DNA of 64,000 nt from Rhodoferax saidenbachensis (GCF_001955715.1 NZ_CP019239.1:744001-808000), one strand, 5' to 3'; counted from the stretch's first letter, positions 17,937 to 27,400 are shown. The notes: a model not told the origin generated them from the letters alone. Numbers and translations are program-made.

Positions 17937-20909
17937 ATGTCCGACCCACGATCTGATGTCCCCCCAGACCGGAGCCTATCGACGCCCGACGCCGATATGC
18001 CCGACTGGTTGCGCACGGACGAGGACAACCCCTGGCGTCTGGCCCTGGAGGGCTCGGGGGCGGGCATCTGGGATTGGGACCTGGTGACGGGCCAACAGAC
18101 GCACTCCGAGCGCTGGGAAAAAATGTTGGGCTACAGCGGTAATGAGCTGGCTGGTGGTTACGAAGCGTTTGCGGCGCTGGTGCATCCGGACGATCTGGAG
18201 CGTGTGGATACAGCAGTCAGCGCCTACCTGGACGGCAGTGCAGACCGCTACGCCATCGACCTGCGTATGCGGTGCAAAGATGGCGCATGGTCGTGGGTCG
18301 TGTCGCGCGGCATGGTCGTGCGCCGCGATGCCCAGGGCAAGCCCTTGCGCATGCTCGGCACGCATACTGACATCAATGCACGCAAAAAGGCCGAGGCCGA
18401 GCTGCTCGATCTGAATGCCCAACTGCTGGAAAACGCCCAGTTACTGCAAACCACACTGACCAGTATCAGCCAGGGCATTCTGGTGCTCGACGCCGAGATG
18501 CGCATCCGGCGCTTCAATCCCCGCGTCTGCGAATTGCTCGATGTTCCCATCAGCTTTCTGGCCACCCGCCCCACGTTGCAGGAACTGGGCGGATTTCAGC
18601 GCGAACGGGGTGACTTTGGGGCTGATGGCGCGCTGGTGGAAGCCCACGCACGCGGCTATGTGCAAACCGATGGCCGTGCGGGCGCAGTCCCTGCCAGCTA
18701 TCTGCGGCACACCCGGGCCGGAGCGGTGCTGGAAGTGAAGACCCAAATTCTGCCCGACGGCGGCATGGTGCGCACGTTTGCGGACGTCACCAACTATGTC
18801 CGCGCCGAAGAGGCACGCAAGCGTCTGGACCTGCTGCTGGACGCGACCCAGTCGCTGGCCGAGGTGGGTGGGTGGGAAGTGGATATGGAAACCGACCGGG
18901 TGTTCTGGACCGAGGGCGTGTACCGTATCTTCGAGACCTCGCCGCAGGAGTACACCCCTACCACGGCGATGGGCACGGCCGAACGCTTCTTCACGCCGGC
19001 GTCCATGGCGCGGATCCGCGACTCCTATTTCAATGCCACCAACCCGAGCACCGCGCACGACCTGGAGCTGCAGGCCGTGACTGCCCTGGGCAACCATATC
19101 TGGGTGCATTCCAAGGGCACCTCGGTATGGCGTGATGGGCGCCCCATCTCGCGTACGTCGGTGTTGCAGAACATCACCGAACGCAAGCAGGCCCAGGCCG
19201 CGCTGCGAGAGACTGAAAACCTGTGGAAACTGGCGCTGGAGAGCACCGGCGATGGCGTCTGGGACTGGAATATCCCGAGCGGCGTGGAAAACTATTCCAA
19301 GCGCCTGCTGGAGATGTATGGCTTTGAGGAAGGTGAATTGCGCGGCCGCGTGGCCACGCTGGATGGCCGCACCCACCCGGATGATCTGGCGCAGATGGAG
19401 CAGGACCGGCGCGCCCACTTTGACGGCCTGACCCCTACGTACCACAACGAACACCGCATTCTGTGCAAAGACGGTAGCTGGAAATGGGTGCTGACCCGCG
19501 GCATGCTGATCAGCCGTGATGCCCAGGGAAAACCGCTGCGCATGATTGGCACGCACACGGACATCACCGAGCGCAAGAACTCCGAGGCGCTGATCCTGCA
19601 GCAGGCCTTTTTTGACACCCTCACCGGTCTGCCCAACCGGCGCATGCTGCGTGACCGGCTGGAGCAGGAAATCAAGAAGTCGCGGCGCGACGACCATGTA
19701 CTGGCCATCCTCTTCATTGACCTGGACCATTTCAAGGAAGTCAACGACACCTTGGGCCACGACAGCGGTGACCGACTGCTGGTAGAGGCCGCACGCCGCA
19801 TCCGCGACTGCGTGCGCGAGTCCGACACGGTGGCCCGCATGGGCGGCGACGAATTCACCGTACTGGTCACCGAGCTGGAAGATGCCAAGTCGCTGGAACC
19901 CATCCTGCAAAAGATACTGGCCTCTCTGGAGCGGGTGTTCCAGCTCGGTACCGAGCAGGTTTTTGTCTCGGCCAGTATCGGTGTCACGCTGTACCCGCTG
20001 GATGCCCGCGAGATCGAGGACCTGCTCAAGAACGCCGACCAGGCCCTTTACGTGGCCAAAGGCGCGGGGCGCAACCGCTACAGTTTTTTCACACCGGCCC
20101 TGCAGGAAGCCGCGCAAACCCGGGCGCGGCTGGCCAATGACCTGCGCACCGGGCTGACCGACCAGCAGTTCCGCGTGGTGTATCAGCCGATTGTTGAACT
20201 GGCCACCGACTCCGTGCACAAGGCCGAGGCGCTGATCCGCTGGCAGCACCCGACCCGCGGGCTGGTCAGTCCCGCCTCTTTCATCCCCATTGCGGAGGCC
20301 AGCGGCCTGGTTGTGGACATTGGTGAATGGGTGTTCCAGCAGGCGGCCCAGCAAGTGCAGACCTGGCGCCGCACGCTGCACCCGGACTTCCAGATCAGTG
20401 TCAACAAATCACCCGTGCAGTTCCACCATGACGGCGTTGGCCGGGCGCCGTGGGCGCTGCAACTGCAGGTGCTGGGTCTGCCAGGCAGCAGCATCGTGGT
20501 GGAGATCACCGAAGGTCTGCTGCTGGACACCAGCCCCAGCGTGGCCGAGCGCCTGTTGGAGCTGGGTGATGCCGGCATCCAGGTCTCGCTGGACGACTTT
20601 GGAACCGGTTATTCATCGCTGTCTTATCTGCAGAAATTTGACATCGACTACCTCAAGATTGACCAGTCTTTCGTGCGCCACCTGATCCCCAACTCCACCG
20701 ATCTGGCGCTGTGCAAGGCCATCATCGTGATGGCCCATGAGCTGGGTATGAAGGTGATTGCCGAAGGGGTAGAGACCGAACAGCAGCGCGACCTGCTGGC
20801 CGCTGCGGGCTGCGACTATGGGCAGGGCTACTGGTTTGCCAAGCCCATGTCGGCCGAGGACTTTGGCACGTTCATGGCTGCACGTACCGAGAAAAGTCAC
20901 CTGGGCTGA
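17937..20909 (+). CDS. Multi-PAS GGDEF-EAL c-di-GMP signalling protein
   Basis: 990 residues from ATG 17937; the kinase stop lies just before it, so it is in the same transcript. Four PAS/PAC-like segments cover about 25-545 (repeated GKPLRMLGTHTDI and GKPLRMIGTHTDI endings), then GGDEF (about 550-715, motif GGDEF at 636-640 with an RESD inhibitory site upstream) and EAL (about 725-985, EAL at 764-766, DDFGTGYSSLSYL present). Both catalytic motifs appear intact, so the net activity cannot be read from sequence. No transmembrane segment, thus cytoplasmic. Two PAS units are near duplicates. Confidence 0.93.
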   Translation: MSDPRSDVPPDRSLSTPDADMPDWLRTDEDNPWRLALEGSGAGIWDWDLVTGQQTHSERWEKMLGYSGNELAGGYEAFAALVHPDDLERVDTAVSAYLDGSADRYAIDLRMRCKDGAWSWVVSRGMVVRRDAQGKPLRMLGTHTDINARKKAEAELLDLNAQLLENAQLLQTTLTSISQGILVLDAEMRIRRFNPRVCELLDVPISFLATRPTLQELGGFQRERGDFGADGALVEAHARGYVQTDGRAGAVPASYLRHTRAGAVLEVKTQILPDGGMVRTFADVTNYVRAEEARKRLDLLLDATQSLAEVGGWEVDMETDRVFWTEGVYRIFETSPQEYTPTTAMGTAERFFTPASMARIRDSYFNATNPSTAHDLELQAVTALGNHIWVHSKGTSVWRDGRPISRTSVLQNITERKQAQAALRETENLWKLALESTGDGVWDWNIPSGVENYSKRLLEMYGFEEGELRGRVATLDGRTHPDDLAQMEQDRRAHFDGLTPTYHNEHRILCKDGSWKWVLTRGMLISRDAQGKPLRMIGTHTDITERKNSEALILQQAFFDTLTGLPNRRMLRDRLEQEIKKSRRDDHVLAILFIDLDHFKEVNDTLGHDSGDRLLVEAARRIRDCVRESDTVARMGGDEFTVLVTELEDAKSLEPILQKILASLERVFQLGTEQVFVSASIGVTLYPLDAREIEDLLKNADQALYVAKGAGRNRYSFFTPALQEAAQTRARLANDLRTGLTDQQFRVVYQPIVELATDSVHKAEALIRWQHPTRGLVSPASFIPIAEASGLVVDIGEWVFQQAAQQVQTWRRTLHPDFQISVNKSPVQFHHDGVGRAPWALQLQVLGLPGSSIVVEITEGLLLDTSPSVAERLLELGDAGIQVSLDDFGTGYSSLSYLQKFDIDYLKIDQSFVRHLIPNSTDLALCKAIIVMAHELGMKVIAEGVETEQQRDLLAAAGCDYGQGYWFAKPMSAEDFGTFMAARTEKSHLG

Positions 20910-21034
20910 GCGCTGGTTTAAGGCTTAACGGGTTTTGAGGCTGCGCAGGCTCCTGTTGACGGTCTTGGGAATTGGCGTTGTTGGTGGATTGTTTCTTTTT
21001 TGGCGTGTCGGGTTATGCGCCCGACAGCGCAGTA

Positions 21035-21243
21035 ACTTTTCTTTGCTTCGCCAAAGAAAAGTCACCAAAAGAAAGGCGACCCTGCTGTCTGCGTCCCTCC
21101 GCTGCGCTGCGGGCAACCTGCGGTGCTCGAAGCCGGTGGGGTGCGCGCAAACCGAGCAACGCAGCGTGCCCGTAGCGAAGCGTAGGGCCGACGAATCCGG
21201 CTCGCCTTTCTTGGCTTACTTTCTTTGGCGAAGCAAAGAAAGT
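21035..21243. repeat. Dispersed intergenic repeat with two flanking hairpins
   Basis: The 409-base gap after the GGDEF-EAL gene carries a hairpin with an 11-bp stem at 21035-21062 (ACTTTTCTTTG / CAAAGAAAAGT) and a second with a 10-bp stem at 21218-21243 (ACTTTCTTTG / CAAAGAAAGT). They bracket about 155 GC-rich bases without a credible gene. The same pattern is a known dispersed repeat type in Comamonadaceae and Xanthomonadaceae; the family assignment is from memory. Confidence 0.65.
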
Positions 21244-21318
21244 GAGGCGGCCGCCGGGCCGAAACCCGGCTTGCTAAGCAAGAAGAAATACTCCTCCAAC
21301 GCCAAAGACAGAGGAAGG

Positions 21319-22569
21319 CTAGAACCCCTCAGCAATCGCCCGCGCCCGAGCCTTAGCAATCATTTCCCCAATCTTCGGCCCCTTAGCCCCCGCCGCCTGT
21401 GCGTGAGCAGCTATTAAATCCGTAGCAACCGACTGCGCAGAGGCCAGCGCCGCAGCCAGCCGCAAGCGCTGCGGGTACGGCGTGTCCTGCAGGCCCAGCC
21501 GCCCCCGCGCATCACACTCGCAAGCCAGCAGCACATCCGCAAAACGCTCGGGTTTGCGAAACGCGTCGCAGCGCTCCAGCAGGCGCAGGGTGGCCGCTGC
21601 GTCCAGCGTGGCCGAGCGGTGGATGTTGCCGTGTTCACGCGCCACCACTTGCGCCAGCTCCGCACATTCAGTGGGCACACGCAGGCGTTGGCAGACGCCT
21701 TTGAGCAGGCGTACGCTGCGCTCTTCGTGGGCGATGTGGCGGGGCAGCACATCGGCGGGTGTGGTGCCTTTGCCCAGGTCGTGGGTCAGCGCGGCAAAAC
21801 GCACGGGTAAAGACGCGCCCAGTTGCGCTGCCATGTCCAGCACCATCATCACGTGGATTCCCGTGTCCACCTCGGGGTGGTGTTCCACGCTTTGTGGCAC
21901 GCCCCACAGGCGGTCGAGTTCGGGCAGCAGGCGCTGCAGGGCCCCGCAGGCGCGCAGCACTTCGAACATGCGCGAAGGTTGTCGCTCCATCAGGCCGCGG
22001 GCCAGTTCCTGCCAGACGCGTTCGGCCACCAGGTGGTCCACCTCGCCCTGCTGCACCATGGACTGCATCAGACCTTGCGTTTCGGGGGCGACTGTGAAAT
22101 CGGTGAAGCGCGCGGCAAAACGCGCCAGCCGCAGGATGCGCACCGGGTCTTCGGCAAAGGCGGGCGTGGTGTGGCGCAGCACGCGGTTGGTGATGTCCTG
22201 CTGTCCGCCATAGGGGTCACGCAGGTCTTTAAGGTCAAAAGTGCCTCCAGTCCTTATGTGGTCTGCGCAAACAGCTATGGAATTGATAGTAAGGTCGCGC
22301 CGCGCCAGGTCTTCTTCCAGCGTCACTTCAGGTGCGGCATGGACGGCAAAGCCGCGGTAGCCGGGCGCGGTCTTGCGTTCGGTGCGGGCCAGTGCGTATT
22401 CCTCTTTGGTCTCTGGGTGCAGGAACACCGGGAAGTCCAGCCCGACGGCCAGGTAGCCCTGGTCCAGCAGCTCCTGCGGGCTGGCGCCCACGACCACCCA
22501 GTCACGGTCGCGCACGGGTAGCCCCATCAGGCTGTCCCGTACGGCGCCACCCACCAGGTAGGTTTGCAT
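21319..22569 (-). CDS. cca: Multifunctional CCA tRNA nucleotidyltransferase
   Basis: 416 residues from ATG 22569 (MQTYLVGGAVRDSLMG, the standard start; longer upstream reading lacks homology). The class II nucleotidyltransferase core has DRDWVVVGA, the RRDLTINSIA motif and the ERVWQELARGL helix region; a C-terminal HD phosphohydrolase domain begins near HHPEVDTGIHVM and holds LTHDLGKG. The HD domain is the mark of the multifunctional gamma/betaproteobacterial enzyme, which also has phosphatase and phosphodiesterase activity. It builds or repairs tRNA 3-prime CCA ends. Confidence 0.94.
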   Translation of the reverse strand: MQTYLVGGAVRDSLMGLPVRDRDWVVVGASPQELLDQGYLAVGLDFPVFLHPETKEEYALARTERKTAPGYRGFAVHAAPEVTLEEDLARRDLTINSIAVCADHIRTGGTFDLKDLRDPYGGQQDITNRVLRHTTPAFAEDPVRILRLARFAARFTDFTVAPETQGLMQSMVQQGEVDHLVAERVWQELARGLMERQPSRMFEVLRACGALQRLLPELDRLWGVPQSVEHHPEVDTGIHVMMVLDMAAQLGASLPVRFAALTHDLGKGTTPADVLPRHIAHEERSVRLLKGVCQRLRVPTECAELAQVVAREHGNIHRSATLDAAATLRLLERCDAFRKPERFADVLLACECDARGRLGLQDTPYPQRLRLAAALASAQSVATDLIAAHAQAAGAKGPKIGEMIAKARARAIAEGF

Positions 22570-22591
22570 GGTCACTTGGTTCCGCCGTGGA

Positions 22592-23275
22592 TCAGGGCTT
22601 GAGCCGGTACGGCTCTTCAAAGTCCAGGAAGTCTTTCTCCGCCAGCGCCTGGTCGATCCAGGCTTTGACGCCGGGCAGGGTGCTGACACGGGTGATGTAG
22701 TCGGCAATCATCGGTGGCACGGGCAGAGCGTAGGTTTGGAGGCGCATGCACACCGGCGCAAAGTAGGCGTCGGCAATGCTGAACTGGCCGAACAACATCG
22801 GGCCACCGTGTTCCTGCAGCAGGCTGGTCCACATCTCCACCAGGCGTTGTACATCGGACCGTACGGCGGGTTTGTCGCGCCAGATCAGTGCGCCGGTATC
22901 TGCCAGCCGGGCCTCGATGTTCATGGGGCAGTTGCCACGCAGTGCGGTGAAGCCGCTGTGCATTTCGGCGCAAATGCTGCGCGCCCGTGCGCGGGCCGCG
23001 CGGTCGGCCGGCCAGAGTTGTTTGTCGGGGTATTGCTCGGCCACATATTCGGCTATGGCCAATGTGTCCCAGACCACCAGCGGGCCGTCCTGCAGCACCG
23101 GCACCTTGGCCGTGGGCGTGACGCCTGCCAGCGCCTTCTTGAATTCAGAGTTGGCGTTGAAGGAATCGAAGCGGACAAATACCTCTTCGAAAGGAATACC
23201 GGCCTGTTTCAGCAGCACCCAGGGGCGCATCGACCAGGACGAGTAATTTTTGTTGCCAATGAATAGCTTGAGCAT
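22592..23275 (-). CDS. Glutathione S-transferase family protein
   Basis: 227 residues, with an N-terminal thioredoxin-like domain (NKNYSSWSMRPW, KVPVLQDGPLVVWDTLAIAEYV) and an all-helical C-terminal domain with FSIADAYFAPV. It resembles the stringent-starvation/maleylacetoacetate-like GST groups; substrate unknown. GGAGG lies seven bases before its ATG. A G-rich hexamer tract sits in its presumed 5-prime untranslated region. Confidence 0.87.
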   Translation of the reverse strand: MLKLFIGNKNYSSWSMRPWVLLKQAGIPFEEVFVRFDSFNANSEFKKALAGVTPTAKVPVLQDGPLVVWDTLAIAEYVAEQYPDKQLWPADRAARARARSICAEMHSGFTALRGNCPMNIEARLADTGALIWRDKPAVRSDVQRLVEMWTSLLQEHGGPMLFGQFSIADAYFAPVCMRLQTYALPVPPMIADYITRVSTLPGVKAWIDQALAEKDFLDFEEPYRLKP

Positions 23276-23302
23276 GAAAACCTCCGTAAGGCACCATGCT
23301 AA

Positions 23303-23330
23303 CCCGCCCCCGCCCCCGCCCCCGCCCCCG
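23303..23330. repeat. CCCCCG hexamer tract (G-rich on the transcribed sense strand of the downstream gene)
   Basis: About five tandem copies of CCCCCG. On the minus strand this reads as five G-runs of three to five separated by single C, a strong G-quadruplex pattern, positioned between the slt stop (23380) and the GST start (23275) in the direction of transcription. Confidence 0.85.
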
Positions 23331-23379
23331 CATGCCGGAGGCCATTGCCGTGCCCGGAATGGCTCCCGGGTACCCGCGC

Positions 23380-25380
23380 TTAGGGCAGGTCCAGGCCCGG
23401 TTCAGGAGTGGTGCTGTCGCGCGGCCCCACGCTGCCCAGCCGCGCCTTCAGGGACTGTGGTTGCCCGGTGATGAGCGCAGCGTAGTTGGTGGTGTTGGAC
23501 AACACCTTTTTGACGTAATCACGGGTTTCCGTGAAGGGCACGTTTTCGGCCCAGATGGCTGCTTCCAGCACCGGGCTGCCTGCTTGGCCACGCCAGATGC
23601 GGGGGCGACCCGGGCCCGCGTTGTAGGCGGCGGCGGCCATGGGCATGGAGCCGCCAAAGTTGTCCAGCACCAGCTTGAGGTAACCCGTGCCAATGGCGAT
23701 GTTGGTGTCGCGGTCGGTGATCTGCTGGGGCTGGAAATCCACCAGCCCGATTTTCTTGGCCGTCCAGCGCGCCGTGGCCGGCATCACCTGCATCAGGCCG
23801 GAGGCCCCCACGTTGGACTTGGCGTCCATGATGAAGCGGCTTTCCTGGCGGATCAGGCCGTACACATAGGCCGGGTCCAGACCAATCTGTTTGGTGCGTG
23901 CCAGTACCGCCGCCCGGAAGGGCATGGGGTAACGCTGCTCCAGATCCACCACGGCGCGGGTGCGTTCGCTGGTGTTGATGCAGCGGTCCCACACTTCCAT
24001 GCGGCAGGCCAGGTCGGCCGCTGCCAGCAAGGCACGGTCGTCCATACCGCCACGTACGTGCAGGTTGGTGTTGTAGTTCCACTCACGCACGCCTTCCGTG
24101 CGCAGGCCGAGCTGGATCGCATACAGGGCGCGTGTCAGGCCCGGGTTGTAACGCGCGGCGTCTTTTTCTTCCTGAGTCAGCGGGTCCGGGCGTGCCGGGG
24201 CGGTGATGCGCTGGCCCAGCTCTTCCAGTGCCAGTTGTTCATAAAAGCCGCGTACGCCCGCAATGCCTTCGAGCAGTTTGAGCGCCTCGGCCCGTGTGTT
24301 TTCCGTCTGGGGCAGATTCATCAGTGCGCGTGCGCGCCAGTAGACCCAGGTGCTGTCATTGCGCTGCGCATCACTCATGGACGCAATGGCGTCCTGCACG
24401 GCCTTCCAGCGCCCGGCACGCAGGGCAGCCCGCGCCATCCAGGCCAGGTGCTCGTCGTGCATGTGTTGGGGCTTGCCTTTGGTGAAGTAGCCCAATGCGC
24501 CATCCGACAGCTTTTGCGCCGCACGTTTGCCGATCACGCCCCAGATCCAGCTGCGTTCTTCCTGTGTCAGTTGGGCCACCCAGCGCAGCTTGTCCACTTC
24601 GGTGGCGGCTTCTGCGGGCTCCAGGTAGGCCTGGCGGATCAGGGCCAGTGACACCAGTTCCCGGGTCTGCGGACGCAGGGCGGTGAGTTTGTCGTTGAGG
24701 TATTTGCCGGGGTTCAGGTAGATGGCGTTGACGGTAGGAACCCATTTGGGGTTCAGCGCGCCCACGGCCTGGGTGGCCACGCGCAGTTTGTCGTTCTCCA
24801 TGCCCAGGCGCGCGCGCAGCCAGGCGGCGTGCGGGTCCAGGGCCTGGTCCTTGATGAGCTGCTCGGCGGTGGCCGCGCAGGCTTCGTCGGCGTCCTTGAG
24901 CGACAACCACACGTCCTGCACCTGGGTGCCGACCTTGCTGGCACCGGCCTGGTGTTCGGCCAGCAGGGCGTAACAGCGCACCGACCGGTCATCGTTCATG
25001 CGGTACTTGGGGTACTCACGGTTGAAGGTCGACCAGTCGCGGTTGCGGCCCAACTGCAGCAGCCATTCGGCGCGCAGGCGGTCTTCCTGGTAGCTGCCGG
25101 CGTAGCGGCTGAAAAAATCCTGGATATCGGTGGCGCTGGCCTCATCCAGTCGGGCTGACAGGTCCCAGTAGGCAGCCCAAGGCTCCAGCACGTAGCCGCG
25201 CATCTGGGGCAGAAGCGCAGCCAGGCGTTTGCGGTCGCGTACCTTGTAGGCCTGTGCCATGTCCTGGATTTGCTCGTCAAAACGCGTGTTGTCGCGTCCT
25301 TGGGCGTGTGCGGGAGACAGGGAAGGCAATAACAGCGCGCCCAGCAGGGCTAACGATGTCAGAATGGTTGAAAACTGCAT
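23380..25380 (-). CDS. Soluble lytic murein transglycosylase (Slt family 1A)
   Basis: 666 residues from ATG 25380. A signal peptide (about 1-26, ending AHAQG) precedes a long alpha-superhelical region and a C-terminal lysozyme-like domain with the catalytic glutamate in RQESRF and the motifs GASGLMQVMPATA and AAYNAGPGR. It cleaves peptidoglycan glycan strands to 1,6-anhydromuropeptides in the periplasm. Its ATG is only 9 bp from the divergent cyclo-ligase ATG. Confidence 0.93.
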   Translation of the reverse strand: MQFSTILTSLALLGALLLPSLSPAHAQGRDNTRFDEQIQDMAQAYKVRDRKRLAALLPQMRGYVLEPWAAYWDLSARLDEASATDIQDFFSRYAGSYQEDRLRAEWLLQLGRNRDWSTFNREYPKYRMNDDRSVRCYALLAEHQAGASKVGTQVQDVWLSLKDADEACAATAEQLIKDQALDPHAAWLRARLGMENDKLRVATQAVGALNPKWVPTVNAIYLNPGKYLNDKLTALRPQTRELVSLALIRQAYLEPAEAATEVDKLRWVAQLTQEERSWIWGVIGKRAAQKLSDGALGYFTKGKPQHMHDEHLAWMARAALRAGRWKAVQDAIASMSDAQRNDSTWVYWRARALMNLPQTENTRAEALKLLEGIAGVRGFYEQLALEELGQRITAPARPDPLTQEEKDAARYNPGLTRALYAIQLGLRTEGVREWNYNTNLHVRGGMDDRALLAAADLACRMEVWDRCINTSERTRAVVDLEQRYPMPFRAAVLARTKQIGLDPAYVYGLIRQESRFIMDAKSNVGASGLMQVMPATARWTAKKIGLVDFQPQQITDRDTNIAIGTGYLKLVLDNFGGSMPMAAAAYNAGPGRPRIWRGQAGSPVLEAAIWAENVPFTETRDYVKKVLSNTTNYAALITGQPQSLKARLGSVGPRDSTTPEPGLDLP

Positions 25381-25389
25381 GTGGGGATT

Positions 25390-25989
25390 ATGGACAACTC
25401 GGATGAACGCAAAGCCGCGGAGAAGAAAGCCCTTCGCAAGAGCCTGCTTGAACAACGCCTGAACCTGCCCGACCGCCTACAGCGCGCCGACGCCTTGCAA
25501 CAAGTCATGCGCATCTGGCTGGTGGGACGGCCCGACGTCGTGATTGGTGCCTACTGGCCCATCAAGGGGGAATTCGACCCGCTGCCGGCGCTGCACCGCT
25601 GGAAGGAAGACGGCGAGCTGGTAGACCAGCCGCAACTGCGCCGCATCGGCCTGCCCGTGGTGGACAAGGTGCACAAAACCATGACTTTCCACGCCTGGTA
25701 CCCGGGCTGCCCCATGGAAGAGGATGCCTATGGCATCCCCAAACCCAAAGACACCGAAGTGATCGTGCCTACCCTGTTGTTTGCGCCCTGCGTAGGCTAC
25801 GGGCCGGGCGGCTACCGGCTGGGTTATGGCGGTGGTTTTTACGACCGCATGCTGGCCACGCTGGAGCCCAAACCGTTTACCGTGGGGCTGGGGTTCGGCA
25901 CTGGGTTTGTGGAAGATTTCGAGCCCGAAGCCCACGACCTGCCTCTGGACGCGATCCTTAACGACTACGGGGTGGTTTGGCCGGTTTGA
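25390..25989 (+). CDS. 5-formyltetrahydrofolate cyclo-ligase
   Basis: 199 residues from ATG 25390. The family signatures are present: RKSLLEQR, the IGAYWPIKGEFD block, PTLLFAPCVGYGPGGYRLGYGGGFYDR region and the GLGFG end. It converts 5-formyl-THF to 5,10-methenyl-THF using ATP, salvaging an otherwise inhibitory folate. It diverges from slt with a 9-bp gap, so the promoter must lie inside slt or the true start is slightly different. Confidence 0.93.
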   Translation: MDNSDERKAAEKKALRKSLLEQRLNLPDRLQRADALQQVMRIWLVGRPDVVIGAYWPIKGEFDPLPALHRWKEDGELVDQPQLRRIGLPVVDKVHKTMTFHAWYPGCPMEEDAYGIPKPKDTEVIVPTLLFAPCVGYGPGGYRLGYGGGFYDRMLATLEPKPFTVGLGFGTGFVEDFEPEAHDLPLDAILNDYGVVWPV

Positions 25990-25992
25990 ATG

Positions 25993-26075
25993 TGGCCCCC
26001 ACGCTCCGCCGCTACGCGGGTCGCTGCCCCCCGAGGGGGCTGTTTTCCCTTGGGGCGGCCCGGCGGGAAAACGGG
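25993..26075 (+). terminator. REP-like element containing an intrinsic terminator
   Basis: Directly after the cyclo-ligase stop. A GCCCCC-CGA-GGGGGC hairpin (26026-26040) is followed by TGTTTT, an intrinsic terminator shape on the plus strand. The wider stretch, including CCTTGGGGCGGCCCGGCGG, looks like a repeat common downstream of genes in Comamonadaceae. Confidence 0.65.
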
Positions 26076-26077
26076 CT

Positions 26078-26473
26078 TCACCGCGATGGTGTTCGTGGTC
26101 GGGTGGTACGTTTCTTTACAGGCTTGGCGTTTTTGGCAATCAACGCGGCTTCCATTGCCAGCCGGGCCCAAGGTGCCATCAGCGCAGGGGACTCCATCGC
26201 GTCGGCCGGGGCGCTGTAGTAGTTCATGCTTTTGGGCTGGCCTTTCACCGGGTAGGTGAAGCGGGCACAACCTTCGGCTTCAAAGCGGGGCCGGGTTTCT
26301 TCATTGGCCTTGAGCCACAGGATCTCACCGTCGCCCAGATTCGCCAGGATGGCCACGGTCAAGCCGTCGGTGCTGATGCCCCAGCCGCCAAACATGCGTT
26401 TGGCCACACAAGGCCCCAGGTCGGCCATGAGTTCACAGCAGTAGTGGGCGAATTCTGCGTTGGGGCTGGCCAT
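26078..26473 (-). CDS. TfoX N-terminal domain protein
   Basis: 131 residues matching the TfoX/Sxy N-terminal domain: VAKRMFGGWGISTDGLTVAI, DGEILWLKANEETRPRFEAEG and the KSMNYYSAPADAMES region. The C-terminal end is basic (KPVKKRTTRPR). TfoX regulates competence in gammaproteobacteria, but the small single-domain versions have no fixed role. It is convergent with the cyclo-ligase and lies 26 bp downstream of the DUF6279 lipoprotein gene. Confidence 0.82.
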   Translation of the reverse strand: MASPNAEFAHYCCELMADLGPCVAKRMFGGWGISTDGLTVAILANLGDGEILWLKANEETRPRFEAEGCARFTYPVKGQPKSMNYYSAPADAMESPALMAPWARLAMEAALIAKNAKPVKKRTTRPRTPSR

Positions 26474-26499
26474 GCTGCCTTTCTCTCGGCGTGCGGGGT

Positions 26500-27372
26500 T
26501 CAGGAGGCGCTGGCCAAGGCCTGCGCATCGCCCTTGTAGCCTTGCAAGGTTTTGGCCAGGCGGACGCGCTGGCGCGGTGTGCTGCTGTTATGCAGGGCGG
26601 CCACGGTGCTGCAGTTCTCCTGTACCAGCTTCTCTAGGTGCTGGCGGTAGTCGGGGTCGGCGGAGACCACGGTGCGGGTGAGCAGCGCATGCAGTGCCGC
26701 TTGTGCCTGGGCCGGTGCCTGGCCGCGCACGGCGCGCAGCGTGGCCATCAGGTCCTGGTGGCGGCGTAGTTTCTCGCGGTGCTGTACCTGCGGGTCGAAG
26801 AGGGATGCGCTGAAACGTGCGGCCAGCATGTCACGCTGTTCGTCGCTGAGCGCGCCGTAGAAGGACTCCGACCATTCCACGGCCTTTTTGAGGCGGCGTT
26901 CGGCGCGGTCCTGGGGCGTGCCTTCCAGCCAGTCTTCGCGCCATTCGCTGTCCTTCTTTTCAAACTCGCGTTGCAGGCGCTGGATCTGGGGCTCCTGCAA
27001 ACTGCTGGCGGTGGCGGCGAGCGTCTGGGCGGCGTTGTCCAGTGCAGCTACCGCACGGGCCTGCAGTTCTCCATAAACGCCGCACACCTGTTCTGGGGTG
27101 ATGGTTTGCGGCGCCAATGTCAGCAGGCGGTCCAGTTGCTGCTCCAGCAAGGGCAACTCCTGCTTGCGGTGCCAGTCCTGCAGGCTTTGCAGTTCGGTGC
27201 GCACGCGCGGGGTCTGGGCGCTGTCAAAGTCGAAATAACTGTCCAGCCACCAGTAACTGAGCTGCGGCGCGTTGTTGTAGGCCAGGCGCACCGTGCTGCA
27301 GCCCTGCAGTGCCAGCAGGGCGCAAAGCGCGCCGATAATAGAAAGCCATCGCAGTATTGAATGTGAACGCAA
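26500..27372 (-). CDS. DUF6279-type lipoprotein
   Basis: 290 residues with a lipoprotein signal (basic start, hydrophobic stretch, ALQGC at about 21-25), followed by STVRLAYNNAPQLSYWWLDSYFDF, characteristic of a proteobacterial lipoprotein family of unknown function now called DUF6279. The rest is highly charged and alpha-helical. It diverges from glmU; their starts are about 28 bp apart. Confidence 0.78.
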   Translation of the reverse strand: MRSHSILRWLSIIGALCALLALQGCSTVRLAYNNAPQLSYWWLDSYFDFDSAQTPRVRTELQSLQDWHRKQELPLLEQQLDRLLTLAPQTITPEQVCGVYGELQARAVAALDNAAQTLAATASSLQEPQIQRLQREFEKKDSEWREDWLEGTPQDRAERRLKKAVEWSESFYGALSDEQRDMLAARFSASLFDPQVQHREKLRRHQDLMATLRAVRGQAPAQAQAALHALLTRTVVSADPDYRQHLEKLVQENCSTVAALHNSSTPRQRVRLAKTLQGYKGDAQALASAS

Positions 27373-27400
27373 AGCCCATCGCCTTAAAAAGGACCCAACC

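Noticed and set aside
18441..20381. 646-residue reverse-strand ORF opposite the GGDEF-EAL gene
   Set aside because: Antisense shadow; the forward frame has intact catalytic motifs over the same bases.
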